Shown piece after piece: positions 58,303 to 64,000 of a stretch of 64,000 nucleotides of DNA. Origin of the DNA: Ligustrum vulgare (taxonomy: Eukaryota; Streptophyta; Magnoliopsida; Lamiales; Oleaceae); the NCBI GenBank assembly GCA_963555705.1, contig OY743172.1, positions 23,311,446-23,375,445 on the forward strand, given 5' to 3'. Below the pieces are notes generated by a model that was not told where the DNA came from, ran no database searches, and was given only the letters and a program-made list of their open reading frames with translations. Made by a program: the position numbers and the translations under genes. Within the stretch, counting starts at the first letter, position 1. Every line of letters starts with the position of its first letter.

Positions 58303-60571
58303 TTATCTTCTCCTGCTACTCGATGGGGTAGGATGTCTACACGTGAGCCTATTGTGACCAGAATTTCCACAACGGCCACACTTTCGCGATCTAGTAGAAG
58401 TTTCAGTTCTATAGCGTCACGTTGGGTTACAGGACTACCAGGCGGTCTTCGTATGTTTGGAGGTGATATGACTATGGAACGGAAATCATGTAAAACATTC
58501 CAGTGACATTGGTTTCCGACTGGGTTTATTACTTCGCTGTAGGAAGCTCTCCAATGTGAGGCAATGTAATAAGGGGAGCATAAAGCTTACAAAGAAATTT
58601 GTTTTGAGCAGGCCGCACGGCATGCATGAGCACACGACATTTCACATAGTTGGAATTATCGACATGAGCATGTGTTCCCGATGAGATCGACAATAGCCAA
58701 GTCCGATCCTACACCTACCTCCATGACCAACTCATCCAAATGATGTACCGGCATAGTTGTACCGGCGTCAAATGAAAGTCTCAACTCGACCTCCATCTTC
58801 GGTGTCAAATTTGAAGTGCACATTGATGAGGCGGTTCTCCTCTCGAAGAACCACTTTTGCATCATTGCTCTTATGCATTCGACTAATGCAACAATAGGAT
58901 AGTTTCGTTCTCTCCTAAGAACCGAATTCAAGGACTCATCAATATTGTTCGTCATGATGTTGTATCGGTTTCCTCCAAAATTCGCCCTTGACCATGCCGA
59001 AATATAAGCACGGGTCAAGTACGAAGCCATAACGAGGCAGATGATTTTTATCTGATCCATAACTTGCTCAAACTCCGATACTAGGTAGGTCAATGCTGCG
59101 CGCTTGAATAAAATGATTGCATTGCTGTTACTATACCGACTAATCAAGTTTTTCTCAATATGCCAAATGCACGCACCGTGGTGGGACTGTGGATACAACA
59201 TAGTAATTGCCCTTTTGATGCTAGTTTTTTTGTCTGAAATAAACACAAGACGCTCTGAATCATCTATCACATCTTTCAACTTGGAGAAGAACCAGTACCA
59301 GGATGCATTAGTCTCTGCATCAACAATACCCCATGCAACTGGATATATTTGCATGTTTGCATCTTGTGCTGCTGCTACTAGAAGTGTTCCCTTGTATTTA
59401 CCTTTCAAATGACTACCGTCCACACAAATTATGGTCCATGTATTCTCGAAAACCTCTTATATTAGGTCCAAACTCTATGAATAAGTACAAAAACCTATTG
59501 CTGTAGTCCAGCTCAATGTGTGTGATAGTCCCAGGGTTTTTAGCAGTCAACACATGACAGTAAGACGCTAAGTTTTGAAAACTCTCTTCAGGTGAACCAC
59601 GAAGGTGATGAAGACCTTTTTATTTACCTCTCCATGCTTTATTGTAGCTAATATGAACTCCAAACTCACGTTTCATGTCACCGATAATTCCTGCAGGAAC
59701 ATAGGGTTGGTTTGCATCGTCCAATCGTCTCATGACGTGCTGTCCGATCAGAGTACTCGTTGCATGTTTGTTTGCATTCCGTCGTACATCTAAAGAACAT
59801 GTGTGCTCAGGTATGTACCGACAAATCATAAATATGTCTGAACACGACGGATCATAAATATGTCTGAACTTTTGATCTTCGATGCTCGCACTAACCATCG
59901 ACAGGTGCTATCAATGCAACAAACTGTAAGATTTCTGGGATTCGACTTCTTTACTTTGAAATGAAACTTTTCAGTAAAAGCCTTCAGTGCTAGCCTCGTT
60001 TGCAGTTGTTTCTTACTATAGTATATTTGATTCTCCGCTATTACTCCTTGGGAATCCATTGTAAATGTGTTTTCAAGTAGCGGTTGTATTTGTCATCTTC
60101 ATGATTATCTTCAACTTGTTCATTTTCTTCATCGTTTGATAGCTCTATATCGGGAATTCTTCCCGAATCCTGTAACTGACACACAACCATCTCTTCATGT
60201 GTAGACACTGCACCTTCAAGTGGTGGTGAAATCTCATTAGCTACATTCGCATGAAAGCTACTTGGATCAAGTTCATCAACAATCACACACAATGCAGCTT
60301 GTGTGTGCACAGAAATGTACCACTGCAGGTCCTCATCGTCCAGCACATCAGTTGGTGGTATATTCATGTTTGGAACAACGAATTTTAACTGGATCCGAAA
60401 TTTGATTCTATCAATGCTGAGCTTCTCGAAAAGTAAATTCAGAAGTTCCTCAAATTTAATGTCACTTTAAACAACAATGGACGTAGTCCGGTTGCTAAGC
60501 CACTTCCAATTGTCATCAATGTTGAGAAAAGTTCCACCGTGCGAGACAACGAACCTCATTATATCTGTCAT
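58303..60571 (-). pseudogene. MULE transposase pseudogene with most domains present
   Basis: ATG at 60571 (MTDIMRFVVSHGGTFLNI) starts an N-terminal PB1-like region, broken by a TAA and a frameshift. An acidic linker (60041-60367) follows, then the MuDR DNA-binding domain (about 59826-60059: LKAFTEKFHFKVKKSNP, CCIDSTCRWLVRA). Next comes a segment at 59620-59898 with a 26-bp tandem duplication. The DDE domain and SWIM start are at 58656-59423 (MDGSHLKGKYKGTLLVAAAQ, WHIEKNLI, TNNIDESLNSVL). The C-terminal zinc knuckle KCGRCGNSGHNRLTCR lies near 58350 in another frame, with stop at 58303. Frames change four or more times, so it is inactive, but the domain order of a full MURA-type transposase is clear. 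Confidence 0.85.
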
Positions 60572-61332
60572 ACCTAGATGTCAGGAACAATTCTATGATG
60601 ATTTAACACGATATCAGCGGACACAATGAAAATATCTAGAAGAAGGCGTTACAAACGATTAACAATGGTGAGTACTTTTGAAAACCTAACTCGACATTTT
60701 GAAAACTGTCAAAAACAACATTTTAAATGTCATTCCCGATACGGTAAATGTCGATAATGACAACACGAAATTCCCTCAACACTTGCATATCTCTTCTTCT
60801 CCAACTACCCTTTTTTAGAAACATTCATTTCCACCATTAATAACATATTCATTACACAACAACCTCATATTACCAACATAAATCATACAAGAAGTGACAT
60901 GATTAGATAATAACACTACACAATGCTCATAATATTGATAACAATAATTTCAAAATCTTAAAAAACTAATTCAACTAATTATCTAGTATTTCTCTCCACT
61001 TTTTAAAGATAACGCAAAAACAAGTAAATATAATATCTCAATGGAAACAAAAATTGGTGAATAATATCTTGTAATGAAATTCCTTGTATGCCAAATGAAT
61101 TCAAAAATATGGTAGTAAATTTTTTGTCAAGATTTTTTCAGAAATATCCTTCCATGAACCTCTCTAAAATGTAAGAAAAATAGTATTAAAAGTTCAAAAT
61201 ATTTGTCTCAAAAAACTCTAGAGGTTTTTACCCAACATTTGAATGAAACTAATGGGTATTAGCTAGTACTAGTCAACTCATAAGTCTAATCAAGATATAT
61301 GTGTGTATGTGTGTGTGTAGAGGTTTCATTAA
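60572..61332. other. AT-rich arm of the second MULE
   Basis: No gene recognised. A GT microsatellite-like patch (about 61294-61318) is present. The motif AACTGTCAAAAACA, near 60706, resembles the direct repeats on the other arm. Confidence 0.4.
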
Positions 61333-61506
61333 GAGCTTGTTTGGTGCATCAATTATTTTTACCAAAACTTTTCAAATTCAATCTCAACCATTCATATTTG
61401 ATCAAGTCCACAATTTTTTACTTTTCAAATCAATCTAAATCATACATCCATCAACAAACACAAAAAACCATAAAAATAAAAAATTCTCCATACACCAAAC
61501 GGACTC
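61333..61506. mobile_element. Tourist-like MITE (family A) with TAA duplication
   Basis: Left end GAGCTTGTTTGGTGCA and reverse complement of right end GAGTCCGTTTGGTGTA. TAA flanks at 61330-61332 and 61507-61509. At 174 bp, it is nested near the right end of the second MULE and about 435 bp upstream of the ARM-repeat gene. Confidence 0.82.
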
Positions 61507-61817
61507 TAAGGGTAAGATGTCAAATTATACAAAAATTTAGACATTTTTACAAAAAACTATTGACAACTTTTGTGATTAGCATTGAAATTGGACATTTTTG
61601 CAAAATCTCCTAAAAAAATTTTCCTCATCGTTGATTCGTTGATGATGAAGATGAATAACCTAGGCCACCAAAGCAAAGTGAACTCAGCCATTTCACGCGG
61701 AATCCAGACAGTGACGCACGCCACCGCCTAATGCCTCCCAACAAATGCTTTACGCAGTCAAATTCTCACTTTTCTATCTTCTTCTTGATGAAATTATACC
61801 TAATTAAACCAACTATA

Positions 61818-61823
61818 CACGTG
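61818..61823. promoter_or_regulatory. G-box (CACGTG) upstream of the ARM-repeat gene
   Basis: A perfect CACGTG palindrome lies about 119 bases before the start codon, where bHLH and bZIP factors commonly bind. A single hexamer can occur by chance. Confidence 0.35.
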
Positions 61824-61941
61824 ATAACAATCAACAGACTTTTCCCTCAAATCAGTATACATGTACACACACGAAATTTCATTCATATCCTCTCTTAATA
61901 CAGCGCAAGAAAAACCCACATGATTGCTTGAATCAATTGAA

Positions 61942-62904
61942 ATGGAGGTTGTCAAACGAAGAACAGTGAAATCCCTTGTAACAAAGCTCAGCTCTGTTTC
62001 TGAACAAACCCGCACAGAAGCTTTGTGTGAGCTGCGTTTGCTTTCAAAGAATGACCCCGAAAGCCGCCCGTTGATTGCAGAGGCTAACGCGATTCCTTTG
62101 ATCTCTGAATCCCTTTATTCAACGGTTGTGATTCTTCAGGAGAATGCTACTGCCACGATCTTGAACCTGTCCATTTCCTCCAAGGAGGATATGATATCAT
62201 CTCATGGTGTACTTGATGCCCTTTCACATGCCCTGCGAAACCCTGTTTCCCCTTTTGTTGCCCAGTGCGCTGCCGCCACCATTTTTAGCCTGTTGAATAC
62301 GGAATCGTTTCGCCCCATTATTGGGCACAAGCGGGATATAATATTTGGGCTTGTGGAGATCGTAAGGAGTCCAGGGTCAGTGGCGAGGTCAATTAAGGAT
62401 TCTTTGAGGGCTTTATTTGGCATTGCGCTTTACCCTTTGAATCGTGCGCAGATGTTGGAGCTGGGGGCAGCACAAGCTCTGTTTTCATTAATTCTGAAGG
62501 ATGGGAGAATGGGGCTTGTTGAGGATGCCACAGCTGTGATTGCACAAGTTGCGGGGTGTGAAGAGAGCTGGGATGTATTCAAAAAGGTTTCGGGGTTAGG
62601 AGTATTGATGGATTTGTTGGATAATTCAACAGGGTCGAGTTATAGGACTAAGGAGAATGCAGTTTCCGCGATGTTGAACCTGGTGCATTGTGGGGGCGAC
62701 GAGGTTGCCAAAGTTTTACGCGGAAAAATGGAAGAAAGGGTGCTTGATGGGATCATTGATGTGTCACAGAATGGGAGCGAGAAGGGAAGGAACAAGGCAA
62801 TTGAGTTGTTGAGGATTGTTGATCCAAGATTGGAGTCTTTATCTTTGTCAAGCCATTCGTCACGAGAATGTGAGGTTTTATCTTGTACTTCGCCTTGTAG
62901 ATAG
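61942..62904 (+). CDS. ARM-repeat protein (PUB-ARM-like, without U-box), single exon
   Basis: A 320-residue open frame with no intron. The start is the ATG at 61942 (MEVVKRRTVKSLVTKL); an in-frame TTG upstream is not a likely plant start. Armadillo-type helical repeats fill most of the protein: TRTEALCELRLLSKNDPESR, LQENATATILNLSISSKE, AQCAAATIFSLLNTE, IKDSLRALFGIALYPLNR, LVEDATAVIAQVAGCEES, TKENAVSAMLNLVHCGG, KGRNKAIELLRIVDP. The closest relatives by recall are the ARM regions of plant U-box E3 ligases, but the U-box itself is absent, so it is more likely a protein-interaction adaptor. A four-codon uORF (MIA, 61920-61931) precedes it. The last 25 residues are serine- and cysteine-rich. Confidence 0.92.
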   Translation: MEVVKRRTVKSLVTKLSSVSEQTRTEALCELRLLSKNDPESRPLIAEANAIPLISESLYSTVVILQENATATILNLSISSKEDMISSHGVLDALSHALRNPVSPFVAQCAAATIFSLLNTESFRPIIGHKRDIIFGLVEIVRSPGSVARSIKDSLRALFGIALYPLNRAQMLELGAAQALFSLILKDGRMGLVEDATAVIAQVAGCEESWDVFKKVSGLGVLMDLLDNSTGSSYRTKENAVSAMLNLVHCGGDEVAKVLRGKMEERVLDGIIDVSQNGSEKGRNKAIELLRIVDPRLESLSLSSHSSRECEVLSCTSPCR

Positions 62905-63898
62905 CTAAGTTTCTTGTTGATTCCATTTCTTTATACTTTACTGTATAATAGATACTTTGAGTAATTGAAACTGCATTGAATTGGAGTCATGTCTTGATGA
63001 AATCCTGTGGTGTCAAAAGTGTTCCAACTGATATTATTGATTGTGTGATGTGTACAAAATCGGAACACAATAACTATATTATGTTAGGAAGTATAGCTGT
63101 TCCACAGTTTCGATTTTCAGCTATCCTTGCATAATTTTCTTCATATGGGCTTGTTCTTGTAAACAATACCAAGTTACATGCATATTTATGTCATCTTGTC
63201 TTGTTTGATGAAGTTCTACAGGAATTTAATGAGGTAAAATGAAAATTATTACTGTGCTGTGCTATGCTAACTCAAAAATGAGTAATCCTGCTGTAATTTT
63301 TCCTTAAAGGTCACTGCTTAGTTCTTAGAAGAACAGTGATTTATTCATTGATTCTTGACCATTGTGTGCCTCAGACCAGTCAGGCTTAACTAATGGTTAC
63401 CTGTAGAATTATTACCCGAGTACCAATTAAATTGAACGGAACACTAGTAACCTTTAAAGCAGCTTGTTTCGTAGAAAACTGAACTGAAAACTAGACTATG
63501 AACTTTCGAATGTTCATTTCGAAATAACAACAGCTCGGATTTTAGTTCAAGAAAGTGAGGAGTATATAGTTTTTGTATATTGGACTCATCATATGCTGTT
63601 CAAGAAAGGAAAAGTTTTTGATTCTACACGCGAAAAGGGGATAATGCTTGTGGATTCATTAAATAACAACGTGGGCTTAGGGGATTTGGATAATAAATCA
63701 TTATAGGCTGCAATTGATTGTTGAAATATGAGAAGCCAGTTTTTTGTCTAACCTTGCATTGGAGGATGCAAATGGTACGAGTAAAGCTTTCTGTGAAACA
63801 AAGATTGCTAAGATGGTTTGATCTAACACTGTATTTTTTATTTTTACTTCATTGCGGACTGGGATGAAAGTTTGGCTATATTCGGCAGCATTTATAAA
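62905..63898. other. Region downstream of the ARM-repeat gene
   Basis: It should contain the ARM gene's 3' UTR. AT-rich, no other gene recognised. Confidence 0.5.
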
Positions 63899-63901
63899 TT
63901 A

Positions 63902-64000
63902 GGGTCCGTTTGGCGGCTAAAATAAATAGAATTTGATTTATAATGTTTATTATTTGTGTTTTCTAAGTAAGATGTGTGGTTAAAAATTTGAGAGAGAAAA
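63902..64000. mobile_element. Tourist-like MITE (family B), cut by the window edge
   Basis: Begins GGGTCCGTTTGGCGGCTA after TTA (63899-63901). It matches, in inverted orientation, the copy at 27214-27387, including the AAGATGTGTGGTTAAAAATT block. The right end is outside the window. Confidence 0.75.

Larger units (their letters stand above)
54862..61623. mobile_element. Second Mutator-like element, carrying DUF1985 and transposase genes
   Basis: The left end reads GAGGAAATTATATAAAATG. The reverse complement of the right end reads GAGGAAAATTTTTTTAGG. Further in, both arms carry TTTTGCA and AAAAATGTCC-AATTT blocks, so they are decayed inverted repeats of about 80-100 bp. No target duplication was found, so borders are tentative. 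It contains a plus-strand DUF1985 pseudogene (56723-57645) and a minus-strand MULE transposase pseudogene (58303-60571), tail to tail. This recalls KAONASHI/KI-type MULEs that carry Ulp1-protease genes, but no Ulp1 (C48) domain was seen here. Confidence 0.55.

Noticed and set aside
61300..61613. Plus-strand 104-codon frame upstream of the ARM-repeat gene
   Set aside because: It runs across a GT-rich patch and a Tourist-like MITE and into the MULE arm, so it is not a gene.

Overview
This is nuclear DNA from a flowering plant, most likely a eudicot. It is AT-rich, carries spliceosomal introns with GT/AG borders, and is crowded with plant transposon families (LINE, Ty3-type LTR elements with initiator-Met tRNA primer sites, a TRIM, Helitrons, MULEs, hAT-like elements and Tourist-like MITEs). 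The species cannot be told from the sequence alone. No tRNA, rRNA, CRISPR or organellar sequence was found.

Three host genes look intact. (1) On the minus strand at 657-5032, a three-exon gene encodes a 74-residue ROMO1/Mgr2-family protein of the mitochondrial inner membrane; its 3.8-kb second intron holds a solo LTR and a MITE-like element. (2) On the minus strand at 17201-28071, a nine-exon gene encodes a 1103-residue PH-RCC1-FYVE-BRX protein (PRAF/RLD family, polar trafficking and auxin transport); all nine exons join in frame. Two short upstream ORFs sit in front of its start codon, one ending a single base before it. (3) On the plus strand at 61942-62904, a single-exon gene encodes a 320-residue ARM-repeat protein. 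A fourth gene, an AED3-like secreted aspartyl protease at 49129-50462, is a decayed pseudogene with its TATA box and signal peptide still visible. Two exon-like pieces near 46.3 and 46.6 kb may be another broken gene that I do not recognise.

The rest is layered transposons. From left to right: a 5'-truncated LINE with a 14-bp target duplication (9898-13132); a Helitron with a 1.08-kb internal tandem duplication (13674-16195); a Helitron nested in a hAT-like element, itself probably nested in a Tourist-like element (28652-31115); a gag-like retroelement ORF interrupted by a tandem TRIM with three 237-bp LTRs (32551-34223); an LTR retrotransposon with 5-bp target duplication (35180-43581) that holds a second, related element carrying gag, protease, RNase H and integrase remnants; a plus-strand LTR remnant with a 149-bp CT microsatellite and a hAT-like insertion (43582-45111); a Mutator-like element with long TIRs and a 9-10-bp target duplication (50655-54616); and a second Mutator-like region carrying a DUF1985 gene tail-to-tail with a broken transposase (about 54862-61623).

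The most notable structures are the tandem TRIM, the DUF1985-carrying MULE, the MULE with a MITE inside one TIR, and the tandemly duplicated Helitron. None is a clearly new biochemical system; their interest lies in element structure and in how they nest.
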